A DNA stretch of 64,000 nucleotides from Neisseria cinerea (GTDB lineage Bacteria; Pseudomonadota; Gammaproteobacteria; Burkholderiales; Neisseriaceae). The DNA lies in NCBI RefSeq assembly GCF_900475315.1, contig NZ_LS483369.1, forward strand, positions 186,001 to 250,000, in the 5' to 3' direction. The notes under the pieces were generated by a model. That model was not told where the DNA came from. It saw only the letters and a program-made list of their open reading frames with translations, and did no database searches. Within the stretch, counting starts at the first letter, position 1. Every line of letters starts with the position of its first letter. Both the position numbers and the translations under genes were made by a program. Below are positions 47,613 through 55,885 of this stretch, piece after piece.

Positions 47613-48439
47613 ACCCTGTTTGGATTATTACCGGCAAAGAAGTCCGCGACAGCCTGCGCAACCGTTGGGTTCTTGCCGCTGCACTCTTGCTAGCCGCACT
47701 CGCCCTTTCTTTAGGTTTTCTCGGCAGCTCGCCCACCGGTTCGGTCAAGGTCGACCCGCTGACCGTTACCGTCGTCAGCCTGTCGAGCCTGTCTATTTTC
47801 CTGATTCCGCTGATTGCCATGCTGCTCTCCTACGATGCACTGATTGGGGAGATTGAGCGAGGTACGATGGCGCTTCTGTTGAGTTATCCTATTTCGCGTA
47901 ATCAAATACTTGCCGGCAAGTTTATCGGACACCTCATCATCCTCGCCCTTGCCACTACTGCCGGTTACGGATTGGCAGGCATTACGCTGCAACTTGCCAA
48001 CGGCAGCTTTGATATTGCCGCCTGGAAACCCTTTGCATTGTTGATTGCCGCCAGCGTCATCCTCGGCGCGGCTTTTCTGTCCATGGGTTACTTAATCAGT
48101 GCAAAAGTTAAAGAACGGGGTACGGCGGCCGGTATTTCCATCGGTGTGTGGTTGTTTTTCGTCGTCATCTTCGATATGGCACTACTGGGTATTCTGGTTG
48201 CCGACTCGCAGCAGGTTATTACCGCGCCTGTCGTTGAAACAGTGCTTCTGTTTAATCCCACCGACATCTACCGCCTACTCAACCTGACCGGTTATGAAAA
48301 TACTGCTATGTATGCGGGTATGGCGGGTTTGAGCGGACAAATCAGCCTGACGGTTCCTGTTTTGCTGACCGCGCAGGTTTTATGGGTTATTATTCCGCTT
48401 ATCTTGGCAGCCAGAATTTTTGGAAAGCGACAAATATGA
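47609..48439 (+). CDS. nosY: NosY, permease partner of NosF
   Basis: A 276-residue membrane protein with six helices. The family features are the N-terminal NPVWIITGKEVRDSLRNRWVLAAALLL and the LSYPISRNQILAGKFIGH loop after the second helix. It overlaps nosF (ATGA type) and nosL (ATGA), so nosFYL are translationally coupled. Confidence 0.93.
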   Translation: MNPVWIITGKEVRDSLRNRWVLAAALLLAALALSLGFLGSSPTGSVKVDPLTVTVVSLSSLSIFLIPLIAMLLSYDALIGEIERGTMALLLSYPISRNQILAGKFIGHLIILALATTAGYGLAGITLQLANGSFDIAAWKPFALLIAASVILGAAFLSMGYLISAKVKERGTAAGISIGVWLFFVVIFDMALLGILVADSQQVITAPVVETVLLFNPTDIYRLLNLTGYENTAMYAGMAGLSGQISLTVPVLLTAQVLWVIIPLILAARIFGKRQI

Positions 48440-48930
48440 AAAAAACCCTGTCGGCAATTGTTGCCGTTTTCGCCTTAAGTGCCTGCCAGCAGGCGGAAGA
48501 GGCGGCGCCTCCTTTACCTCAGCAGATTAGCGATCGTTCGGTCGGACACTATTGCAGTATGAACCTGACCGAACACAACGGCCCCAAAGCCCAGATTTTC
48601 TTGAACGGCAAACCTGACCAGCCAGTTTGGTTCTCCACCATCAAGCAGATGTTCGGCTATACCAAACTGCCCGAAGAGCCTAAAGGCATCCGTGTTATTT
48701 ACGTTACCGATATGGGTAATGTTACCGATTGGACAAATCCCAATGCCGACACGAAGTGGATAGATGCGAAAAAAGCCTTTTATGTCATTGACAGCGGCTT
48801 TATCGGCGGTATGGGTGCGGAAGACGCGCTGCCGTTCGGCAACAAGGAGCAGGCTGAAAAATTTGCAAAGGATAAAGGCGGTAAGGTTGTCGGTTTCGAC
48901 GATATGCCTGATACCTATATTTTCAAATAA
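48436..48930 (+). CDS. nosL: NosL copper-chaperone lipoprotein
   Basis: A 164-residue lipoprotein with lipobox FALSACQQ. The Cu(I) motif appears as GHYCSMNLTEH (Cys and Met), and downstream His and Met residues match NosL. It supplies copper to NosZ. Start ATG 48436 overlaps the nosY stop. Last gene of the cluster, followed by an intrinsic terminator. Confidence 0.93.
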   Translation: MKKTLSAIVAVFALSACQQAEEAAPPLPQQISDRSVGHYCSMNLTEHNGPKAQIFLNGKPDQPVWFSTIKQMFGYTKLPEEPKGIRVIYVTDMGNVTDWTNPNADTKWIDAKKAFYVIDSGFIGGMGAEDALPFGNKEQAEKFAKDKGGKVVGFDDMPDTYIFK

Positions 48931-48935
48931 TATTG

Positions 48936-48981
48936 AAAAAACCGGCCGAAACTTTAAAAATGAGTTTCGGTCGGTTTTTCT
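48936..48981. terminator. Intrinsic terminator after nosL
   Basis: AAAAACCGGCCGAAACT pairs with AGTTTCGGTCGGTTTTT, with one G-T pair in the stem and nine bases in the loop. It lies between convergent nosL and the ETF dehydrogenase gene. Confidence 0.85.
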
Positions 48982-49017
48982 TTTCTTGTCCGGTATAGTG
49001 TCGGCAGGAAAGAACCT

Positions 49018-50679
49018 TCACATCCCGCCGTAATTCGGCCCGCTTGCACCTTCGGGACAAATCCAAGTGATGTTTTGCGTCGGGTCTTTGATGTCGCACG
49101 TTTTACAGTGAACGCAGTTGGCAGCGTTGATTTGCAGGCGCGGGCTGCCGTTTTCTTCGACGATTTCATATACGCCGGCCGGACAATAGCGGGTTTCGGG
49201 CGAGGCGTATTCTTTGTAGTTCACGTCTATCATCGTTTGCGGATTTTTCAGCACCAAATGGTCGGGCTGGTTTTCTTCGTGCGCGAGATTGGCGAGGAAG
49301 ACGCTGCTTAAGCGGTCGAAGGTCAACACGCCGTCGGGCTTCGGATAATCAATCGGCTTGCACGCGGCGGCTTTTTTGAGCTGCTCATTGTCTTTGCCGT
49401 GATGTTTCAAGGTCCACGGGGCTTTGCCTTTGAAAATCATCTGGTCGATGCCGGTATAAAGCGAGCCGAGGTAAACGCCCCATTTGAATGACGGACGGAC
49501 ATTGCGCGCGGCGTAAAGCTCTTGATACAGCCAGCTTTGTTCAAAACGTTGCTGATAATCCGCTGCTTCTTTGCCGCTGTCGAAACCCTCCACTTCTTCA
49601 AGGTTTTCCAACAAGGGGAATACGGCTTCGGCGGCGAGCATGGCGGATTTCATCGCGGTATGAATGCCTTTGATGCGCGGCATATTGAGGAAGCCCGCTG
49701 CGTCGCCGATTAAAACGCCGCCTTTGAACGAGAGCTTCGGCAGGCTTTGCAAACCGCCTTCAATCAGCGAACGCGCGCCGTAAGCAATGCGGCGGCCACC
49801 TTCGAAGGTTTTGCGGATTTCGGGATGGGTTTTGAAGCGTTGGAACTCTTCAAACGGCGACAGATAAGGGTTTTGATAGTCCAAACCGACTACGAAACCG
49901 ACGGCAACTTTGTTGTCGTCGAAATGGTAAACAAACGCGCCGCCGTAGGTTTTGCTGTCCAGCGGCCAGCCCGCGCTGTGCACCACCAAGCCGGGCTGAT
50001 GTTTTTCAGACGGCACTTCCCAAACTTCTTTAATGCCCAAGCCGTAAGTTTGCGGCTGGCTGTTTTGGTCGAGTTGGAAACGTTCGATGACTTGTTTGGA
50101 AAGCGAACCTCGGCAGCCTTCGGCAAACAGGGTTTGCTGCGCCCAAAGTTCCATGCCGGGCTGGAATGAATCGGTCGGCTCGCCGTCTTTGCCCACGCCC
50201 ATATTGCCGGTCGCAATGCCTTTGACCGAACCGTCTTCGTGATACAGCACTTCGGCGGCGGCAAAGCCCGGATAGATTTCTACGCCCATATTTTCCGCTT
50301 GCTCTGCTAACCAACGCACGACTTCGCCCAAGCTGACGATGTAGTTGCCGTGATTGTCGAAGTTGGGGGTAACAGGCAGATTGGACGCCTTTTTCTCCGT
50401 CAGGAACAAAACCTTGTCCTGCGTTACCGCGCGCGTCAGCGGTGCACCTTTTTCTTTCCAGTCGGAAATCAACTCATTCAGCGCAATCGGATCGATAACT
50501 GCGCCAGCCAGCGAATGCGCACCTGCTTCAGAACCTTTCTCCACCACGCAAACGCTGATTTCGCGCCCGTTTTTTTCGGCAAGCTGCTTGAGTTTGATGG
50601 CGGCGGACAAACCCGACGGGCCTGCGCCGACAATCACGACATCGTATTGCATACTGTCGCGGGTGATGGATTCTGTCAT
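49018..50679 (-). CDS. Electron transfer flavoprotein-ubiquinone oxidoreductase
   Basis: A 553-residue FAD enzyme that moves electrons from ETF to ubiquinone. The N-terminal FAD site is VVIVGAGPSGLSAAIKL, a membrane-facing loop region lies in the middle, and the C-terminal ferredoxin-like cluster site is NCVHCKTCDIKDPTQNITW with a further CPEG. It starts at ATG 50679 (MTESITRDSMQYD). It feeds the same quinone pool as Na+-NQR and NosR. Confidence 0.94.
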   Translation of the reverse strand: MTESITRDSMQYDVVIVGAGPSGLSAAIKLKQLAEKNGREISVCVVEKGSEAGAHSLAGAVIDPIALNELISDWKEKGAPLTRAVTQDKVLFLTEKKASNLPVTPNFDNHGNYIVSLGEVVRWLAEQAENMGVEIYPGFAAAEVLYHEDGSVKGIATGNMGVGKDGEPTDSFQPGMELWAQQTLFAEGCRGSLSKQVIERFQLDQNSQPQTYGLGIKEVWEVPSEKHQPGLVVHSAGWPLDSKTYGGAFVYHFDDNKVAVGFVVGLDYQNPYLSPFEEFQRFKTHPEIRKTFEGGRRIAYGARSLIEGGLQSLPKLSFKGGVLIGDAAGFLNMPRIKGIHTAMKSAMLAAEAVFPLLENLEEVEGFDSGKEAADYQQRFEQSWLYQELYAARNVRPSFKWGVYLGSLYTGIDQMIFKGKAPWTLKHHGKDNEQLKKAAACKPIDYPKPDGVLTFDRLSSVFLANLAHEENQPDHLVLKNPQTMIDVNYKEYASPETRYCPAGVYEIVEENGSPRLQINAANCVHCKTCDIKDPTQNITWICPEGASGPNYGGM

Positions 50680-50999
50680 GGCGGTTCCTATTATTTATTA
50701 TCGATTCTAAAACGGTCAATTATACAACGCAGACAGTTGCTTACCAAATAAAACAATGCCGTCTGAAATAGCTTCTCAGGCATTCAGACGGAATGTGCCC
50801 TCATATGGGCAGGAATATTTTTTATTGGTGGTTTGTATCCATACTTTTCGAGTTGGGAAGATGGTCGGATATTTTACTGATTTTGTCAGATTGGATTCAA
50901 AAACCGGTGACGGCGGTTTTGGGCGGTTTTGAAACAGCCGGCCGTGTACGATGTCAAAATGCCGTCTGAAGAGTTTCAGACGGCATTCAGGTTGGAGGG
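50680..50999. other. Gap of 320 bases with two DUS hairpins
   Basis: Two inverted DUS are present: a degenerate one at 50755-50795 and a good one at 50959-50986, the znuA terminator. The rest is AT-rich and I see neither a gene nor an RNA. Confidence 0.6.
50959..50986. terminator. Inverted DUS terminator of znuA
   Basis: ATGCCGTCTGAA and TTTCAGACGGCAT over a two- or three-base loop, 14 bases past the znuA stop on the minus strand. Confidence 0.8.
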
Positions 51000-51911
51000 T
51001 TATTTCATGGCTTCGCTCATTGCCTTGATATTGTGGCGGTACATGCCGATGTAGGTGTCTGCGGGTGCGTTGCCGAGTGCGTCGGAATACAGTTTGCCGC
51101 TGACGTTGACACCGGTTTCTTTGGCGATGCGGTCAACCATGCGGGTGTCTTTGATATTTTCGGTAAATACGGCTTTGATGCCTTCGCGTTTGATTTGTCG
51201 GATGATGGCGGCGACTTGTTTGGCTGAAGGCTCGGCTTCGCTGCTCACACCTTGCGGGGCGATGAACTCGATATGGTAACGTTTGCCCATATAGGAAAAG
51301 GCATCGTGACCGGTCAGGACTTTACGTTTGGCGGCAGGGACGGCATTAAATGCGGCTTGTGCATCGCTGTGCAGTTTTTTGAGCTGCATTTGGTAGTTGC
51401 CCAAGCGTTGTTGATAATAAACTTTACCTTCGGGGTCGGCTTTTATCAGGGCTTCGGCGACGTTTTGGGCATAGGTGGACATGAGGACGGGGTCATTCCA
51501 GACGTGCGGGTCAAATTCGCCGTGGTCGTGGTGGTGTCCTTCGTGGTCATGGTCATGATCATGATGGTGTCCGCCTTCTTCTTCGGCTTTGAGGGGTTTG
51601 ATGCCTTTGGCTGCTTCGGCATAGGATACTTTGCTTTGTTTGACGGCACGTTGTACATCGGCAGCTTCGAGACCTAAACCGTTAATCAGGACAAGTTTTG
51701 CACTGCGGATTTTTTTAATGTCGCCGCTGGTCATGTGATAGGCATGAGTATCTTGGTTGGCTCCGACCAAACTTTGTATGGATACGCGCTCTCCGCCGAT
51801 TTGTTTGGCCACATCGCCTAAAATGCTGAAACTGGTTACAACCGGAAGGGGTGCAGCAGTTGCGGCAGTGGTCAGTAATGCGGCGATTAGGGTGAGTTTG
51901 GGGTGTTTCAT
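51000..51911 (-). CDS. znuA: ZnuA zinc-binding periplasmic protein
   Basis: A 303-residue binding protein with signal LTLIAALLTTAATAA. A His-rich loop (GGHHHDHDHDHEGHHHDHG, about residues 115-135) may capture zinc or act as a sensor. The metal ligands include His in THAYHMTSG, HVWNDP and GHDAFSYM. I chose ATG 51911 (MKHPKLTLIAAL) because the long upstream open frame is a shadow of znuB. Third gene of the znuCBA order on the minus strand, with a possible Zur site just upstream. Confidence 0.94.
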   Translation of the reverse strand: MKHPKLTLIAALLTTAATAAPLPVVTSFSILGDVAKQIGGERVSIQSLVGANQDTHAYHMTSGDIKKIRSAKLVLINGLGLEAADVQRAVKQSKVSYAEAAKGIKPLKAEEEGGHHHDHDHDHEGHHHDHGEFDPHVWNDPVLMSTYAQNVAEALIKADPEGKVYYQQRLGNYQMQLKKLHSDAQAAFNAVPAAKRKVLTGHDAFSYMGKRYHIEFIAPQGVSSEAEPSAKQVAAIIRQIKREGIKAVFTENIKDTRMVDRIAKETGVNVSGKLYSDALGNAPADTYIGMYRHNIKAMSEAMK

Positions 51912-51924
51912 GACTGTTCTCCTG

Positions 51925-51939
51925 TGATATAACGTAACA
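51925..51939. promoter_or_regulatory. Possible second Zur site before znuA
   Basis: Read on the minus strand, TGTTACGTTATATCA fits TGTTAT-N3-ATAACA at 13 of 15 positions. It lies 14-28 bases before the znuA start, close to the ribosome site. Weaker than the site before znuC. Confidence 0.35.
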
Positions 51940-51987
51940 TTCATTATGGTAAAACAAGCTGCCTGTTTGTTCAAGCAGCCTGCAGTG

Positions 51988-52863
51988 TCAGGTGGTATGG
52001 TGGCGGTGGTTTTTGAACCATTTGGGCAAGATGCCGCCTTCTTTGCCGAGTATGACGGAAAGTAGGTAGAGGGTGCTGCAGCAGAGGATAATGGCGGGTC
52101 CGGAAGGGATTTCGATGTGGTAGGAAATAAGTAGTCCGGTAAAACCGCAAAAGAGGGCAATGAGGACAGATAAAAGAATGAGCATCCCCAGATTTCTTGC
52201 CCATAAGCGGGCGGTGATGGCAGGCAGCATCATGAGACCGACCGACATGAGGGTACCGAGGGCTTGGAAGCCGGATACGAGGTTCATGACGACGAGGATG
52301 AGGAAAGTAACATGCCAAAGTCCGCCTTTGCCGTTGACGGATTTGAGAAACAGGGGATCTATGCTTTCCAGTACGAGGGGGCGGTAGATGACGGCAAGGG
52401 TAATGAGCGTGAGGCTGGAGACGGCGGCGATGAGTTGCAGGGCAGGAATATCGACGGCAAGTACAGAGCCGAAAAGGAGGTGGAGCAAATCGACGCTGCT
52501 CCCGTTTTTGCTAACGAGAACGACGCCGATAGCAAGGCTGCTCAGGTAAAAGGCAGCAAAGTTGGCATCTTCTTTGAGCGTGGTAAAACGGCTGACGAGT
52601 CCGGCAAGCAGCGCCATCAGCATTCCTGCAACTACGCCGCCCAAGCCCATCGCGGGCAGGCTCAGGCCTGCAAACATATAACCGACGGCTGCTCCGGGAA
52701 GGACGGAGTGACTCAGTGCGTCACCTATCAGGCTCATTCGCCGCATGACGAGGAATACGCCGACAGGAGCGGCACTAAGGGCAAGGCAGAAGACGGATGC
52801 AAGGGCGTAGCGCATAAAGTCAAATTCTGCAAAGGGTGTGATAAGCAGGTCGTAGGGAGTCAT
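51988..52863 (-). CDS. znuB: ZnuB zinc ABC permease
   Basis: A 291-residue membrane protein with eight to nine helices and the ABC-3 family loop RRMSLIGDALSHSVLPGAAVGY. Its C-terminus has a His-rich end, KNHRHHTT. It lies between znuC (34-base gap) and znuA (76-base gap). Confidence 0.94.
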   Translation of the reverse strand: MTPYDLLITPFAEFDFMRYALASVFCLALSAAPVGVFLVMRRMSLIGDALSHSVLPGAAVGYMFAGLSLPAMGLGGVVAGMLMALLAGLVSRFTTLKEDANFAAFYLSSLAIGVVLVSKNGSSVDLLHLLFGSVLAVDIPALQLIAAVSSLTLITLAVIYRPLVLESIDPLFLKSVNGKGGLWHVTFLILVVMNLVSGFQALGTLMSVGLMMLPAITARLWARNLGMLILLSVLIALFCGFTGLLISYHIEIPSGPAIILCCSTLYLLSVILGKEGGILPKWFKNHRHHTT

Positions 52864-52897
52864 AGTGTTTGGTACGAGAACATGGTTTTAGACGGTA

Positions 52898-53623
52898 TTA
52901 TGAAGCGCACCAGTCAGGGCTTTCCTGTTTCTGCATCTTGGCATTGGCTTGGGCAAGATAGGCTTCCGTCAGTATGGTTTCAGTTGCACCTGCCGCAATT
53001 TTTTCACGTGCAAGCAGCATAGTGTTAGGAAAGTAGGCACGGACTTGTTCGTAATCGTGCAAAACGGCAATGATAGCGTGTCCGTTGCAATGACATTTTT
53101 GCAATACGTCGAGAAGCTCGTAGGTTGTCCGTGCATCAACGGCATTGAAGGGTTCGTCCAGAAGTAGGAATTTGGCGTTTTGAACCAGCATTCGGGCAAA
53201 AAGGACACGCTGAAATTGTCCGTTTGAGAGATAGGCAATCTGACGGTTGGCAAACCGTTGCATTCCGACGCGCTCCAAGGCTTCGTGAACACGTTGCTTT
53301 TGAGTTGAGTTTATGCCTTTGAAAAAGCCGATTTCATACCAAAGCCCCATTGCGGCCAAGTCGAAAACGGTCATAGGTTGGGAGCGGTCGATGTCGGACT
53401 GCTGGGGAAGGTAGGCAATGTTTTGACGGGTTAATCCGTCCAGCCGGATGCTGCCCGTGTCGAGAGGCTGCAATCCCATCAAGGATTTAAGAAAAGTAGA
53501 CTTTCCTGCGCCATTGGGACCGAAAACCGCCCACATGCTATGTTCTTCAAAAGTAATGTCCACATGGTGCACGGCAGGTCGGCGGTGGTAGCTGACCGTT
53601 AGGTTTTCAACGATGATACTCAT
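52898..53623 (-). CDS. znuC: ZnuC zinc ABC ATPase
   Basis: A 241-residue ATPase. It has Walker A GPNGAGKST, signature YLSNGQFQRVLFARML, Walker B LLLDEPFNAVDA and H-loop VLHDYEQV. I chose ATG 53623 (MSIIVENLTVSYH). The open frame reaches much further upstream but that is not coding. The promoter and Zur box are upstream. Confidence 0.93.
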   Translation of the reverse strand: MSIIVENLTVSYHRRPAVHHVDITFEEHSMWAVFGPNGAGKSTFLKSLMGLQPLDTGSIRLDGLTRQNIAYLPQQSDIDRSQPMTVFDLAAMGLWYEIGFFKGINSTQKQRVHEALERVGMQRFANRQIAYLSNGQFQRVLFARMLVQNAKFLLLDEPFNAVDARTTYELLDVLQKCHCNGHAIIAVLHDYEQVRAYFPNTMLLAREKIAAGATETILTEAYLAQANAKMQKQESPDWCAS

Positions 53624-53782
53624 GCGGATATTGCCCAAAAGTAAGTTCCCCATATAAGGGTTACGGCAATCAGGGCAAGGACGAGTCGAAGGATTAGGCC
53701 TGATAATAAAAGGGAGTATGTCATGATGATTTGCGGTTTTAGAAGAGAGGCAGGTGGGTTGTTTATCGTTAATATGGCGGAT

Positions 53783-53811
53783 ATGATACTGTATAACGTT
53801 TAGTCTGTAAA
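53783..53811 (-). promoter_or_regulatory. znuC promoter with overlapping Zur box
   Basis: On the minus strand: TTTACA (53806-53811), a 17-base spacer, and TATCAT (53783-53788). A Zur-like 15-mer at 53784-53798 (TGATACTGTATAACG on the plus strand, 12 of 15 to the consensus) covers spacer and -10, as expected for zinc-dependent repression. Confidence 0.5.
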
Positions 53812-53896
53812 TTTTGCTTGAATGGATGGGAGTACTTGTTAAGCAGGGGAGGCGGATTGGTAATATCGTTGTCTTGTTGATATTGCGGCGATAAAA

Positions 53897-53924
53897 AATG
53901 CCGTCTGAACGTTCAGACGGCATT
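53897..53924. terminator. Inverted DUS terminator of rplS
   Basis: AATGCCGTCTGAAC and GTTCAGACGGCATT with no spare loop bases, 18 bases past the rplS stop. Confidence 0.8.
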
Positions 53925-53941
53925 GGGGAAAATCGTTTGGA

Positions 53942-54307
53942 TTAACCTTTGCGTGCAGGCAATTTCTCTTTAATGCGTGCAGCTTTGCCGGTCAGGCCGC
54001 GCAGGTAGTAAAGTTTGGCACGGCGTACGTCACCACGGCGTTTGACTTCAATTTTCTCAACGGTAGGAGAGTACAGTTGGAAAGTACGTTCAACACCTTC
54101 ACCGCTGGAAATTTTACGGACGATAAAGTTGCTGTTCAGACCACGGTTGCGACGGGCAATAACCACGCCTTCGTAGGCTTGCAGACGGCTACGTGTACCC
54201 TCTACGACGCGTACGGATACAACTACGGTGTCGCCTGGTGCAAATTCGGGGATGTCTTTGTTCAGACGGGCAATTTCTTCTTGCTCCAATTGTTGGATCA
54301 GGTTCAT
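53942..54307 (-). CDS. rplS: Ribosomal protein L19
   Basis: A 121-residue 50S protein at the subunit interface. The N-terminus [12 protein letters not shown], the RNA-binding core [17 protein letters not shown] and [11 protein letters not shown] are diagnostic. Last gene of rpsP-rimM-trmD-rplS, 13 bases after trmD. Confidence 0.97.
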   Translation of the reverse strand: MNLIQQLEQEEIARLNKDIPEFAPGDTVVVSVRVVEGTRSRLQAYEGVVIARRNRGLNSNFIVRKISSGEGVERTFQLYSPTVEKIEVKRRGDVRRAKLYYLRGLTGKAARIKEKLPARKG

Positions 54308-54320
54308 TGTTTTTCCTAAA

Positions 54321-55070
54321 TTATGATTGGATTTCCCGTTGCTCTTGTAGGATTTTATTCAAGAGGCGGGATTCCTTTGGGATTAAACTGCGCTTTTCCA
54401 ATAAGTCGGGTCTGCGCTCCAGGGTGCGGCGAAGCGATTGTTCCAACCGCCATTCCGCAATCAAACCATGGTTGCCGGAACGTAATACTTCCGGAACAGC
54501 CATGCCTTGAAATTCTAATGGTTTGGTGTATTGGGGATAATCCAAAATACCGTTTGAGAACGAGTCTTGTTCGGCAGACTGTATGTCGCCCAATACGCCC
54601 GGCAGCAGCCTCAAAACTGCATCTATCAGCATCATGGCAGGAAGCTCTCCGCCGGAAACAACAAAATCTCCGATGCTGATTTCTTCGTCGATACTGCTTT
54701 GCAGAAGCCTTTCGTCTATGCCCTCATACCGTCCGCACAATAAAATCATATGCGGGAGCTTGGCCAGTTCTACCGCTTTTTTATGTGTCAGCGGTTTCCC
54801 TTGCGGACTGAGGTAGATGACTTTTGCAGCTTGGGAAGATTGTGTTTTGGCATGTTCTATTGCCGCATAAAGCGGTGGAGCCATCATAATCATTCCAGGA
54901 CCGCCGCCAAAGGGGCGGTCGTCGATATAGCCCAGCCTGTTGTCGGCAAACGCTCGGGGATTAACCGATTTAAACTGCCAAATCCCCTGTTTGTTTGCAC
55001 GCCCCGTTACGCCGTAATGGATTATGCTGTCGAACATTTCAGGGAAAATGGTAATCGCCTGGATAAGCAT
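54321..55070 (-). CDS. trmD: TrmD tRNA (guanine-N1)-methyltransferase
   Basis: A 249-residue enzyme that methylates G37 of tRNA with S-adenosylmethionine. The knot-fold motifs [13 protein letters not shown] and [21 protein letters not shown] are visible. I chose ATG 55070 ([13 protein letters not shown]), which overlaps the rimM stop by one base, a sign of coupling. Confidence 0.97.
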   Translation of the reverse strand: MLIQAITIFPEMFDSIIHYGVTGRANKQGIWQFKSVNPRAFADNRLGYIDDRPFGGGPGMIMMAPPLYAAIEHAKTQSSQAAKVIYLSPQGKPLTHKKAVELAKLPHMILLCGRYEGIDERLLQSSIDEEISIGDFVVSGGELPAMMLIDAVLRLLPGVLGDIQSAEQDSFSNGILDYPQYTKPLEFQGMAVPEVLRSGNHGLIAEWRLEQSLRRTLERRPDLLEKRSLIPKESRLLNKILQEQREIQS

Positions 55071-55579
55071 TAGTAGTCCAAACCCCAATCGGCAATAATG
55101 GTTTTACTGCCGGTATCGACTGTTTCAACATATTGTGATACGAATGGAATCAGGATTTGCCCGTATTTCCCATTAACCACTAATACGTCGTTTGCACCTG
55201 TTTCCATCAGGTTGCTGACTTTACCCAGGATGGTATTGTCTTTATTGGTAACGGTCATGCCCACCAAGTCGGCCCAGTAGTATTCTCCTTCTTCCGTCGG
55301 TGCGAATGCTTCACGGGGGATTTCAATGGTGTAACCGCGCAATGAGAATGCCAAGTCGCGGTCGTTTATACCTTCAAATTTGACTTGGAGCTCACCGTTG
55401 ACAACTTTACCCTCCTCTAGGGTAACGACGACAGTTTTTCCGTCTTTAACCAATTGCCACTCGGGGTAATCCAAAAGGCTGTCGGAATACTCGGTATTGG
55501 CAGCAATTTTTAGCCAGCCTTTTATGCCGAATACACCTTTGATGTAGCCCATGGCTACCCGGTTTTGAGTGTCTGTCAT
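55070..55579 (-). CDS. rimM: RimM 16S rRNA processing protein
   Basis: A 169-residue ribosome maturation factor for the 30S head. The N-terminal [18 protein letters not shown] and the PRC-barrel-like C-terminus ([13 protein letters not shown]) match. It lies 15 bases after rpsP and overlaps trmD. Confidence 0.95.
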   Translation of the reverse strand: MTDTQNRVAMGYIKGVFGIKGWLKIAANTEYSDSLLDYPEWQLVKDGKTVVVTLEEGKVVNGELQVKFEGINDRDLAFSLRGYTIEIPREAFAPTEEGEYYWADLVGMTVTNKDNTILGKVSNLMETGANDVLVVNGKYGQILIPFVSQYVETVDTGSKTIIADWGLDY

Positions 55580-55594
55580 GGCGGAAAATGAGGG

Positions 55595-55840
55595 TTATGC
55601 GGCTTTTTGTTCTTTAATCAGTTTTGCAACAGAGTCGCTAACCTGCGCACCTTGTGCAATCCAGTGGTTCAGGCGGTCTGCGTTGAGGCGTACGCGTTCT
55701 TGTTTTTCGTTGGCTACGGGGTTGTAGAAGCCTACGCGTTCAATGAAGCGGCCGTCGCGGCGGCTGCGTGAGTCAGTAACGATGACGTTGTAGAAAGGGC
55801 GGTGTTTTGAGCCGCCGCGTGCCAAACGGATAACTACCAT
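55595..55840 (-). CDS. rpsP: Ribosomal protein S16
   Basis: An 81-residue 30S protein beginning [18 protein letters not shown], which is diagnostic. First gene of the ribosomal operon. The 45 bases before it border the end of the Pat-like gene. Confidence 0.97.
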
Positions 55841-55885
55841 CTTTAGGTCCTTTTGAGAAAATCGGATATATAGAAACTGCCAATT

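Noticed and set aside
51912-52160. Long N-terminal extension of the znuA frame
   Set aside because: It overlaps znuB on the same strand in another frame and would bury the signal peptide.
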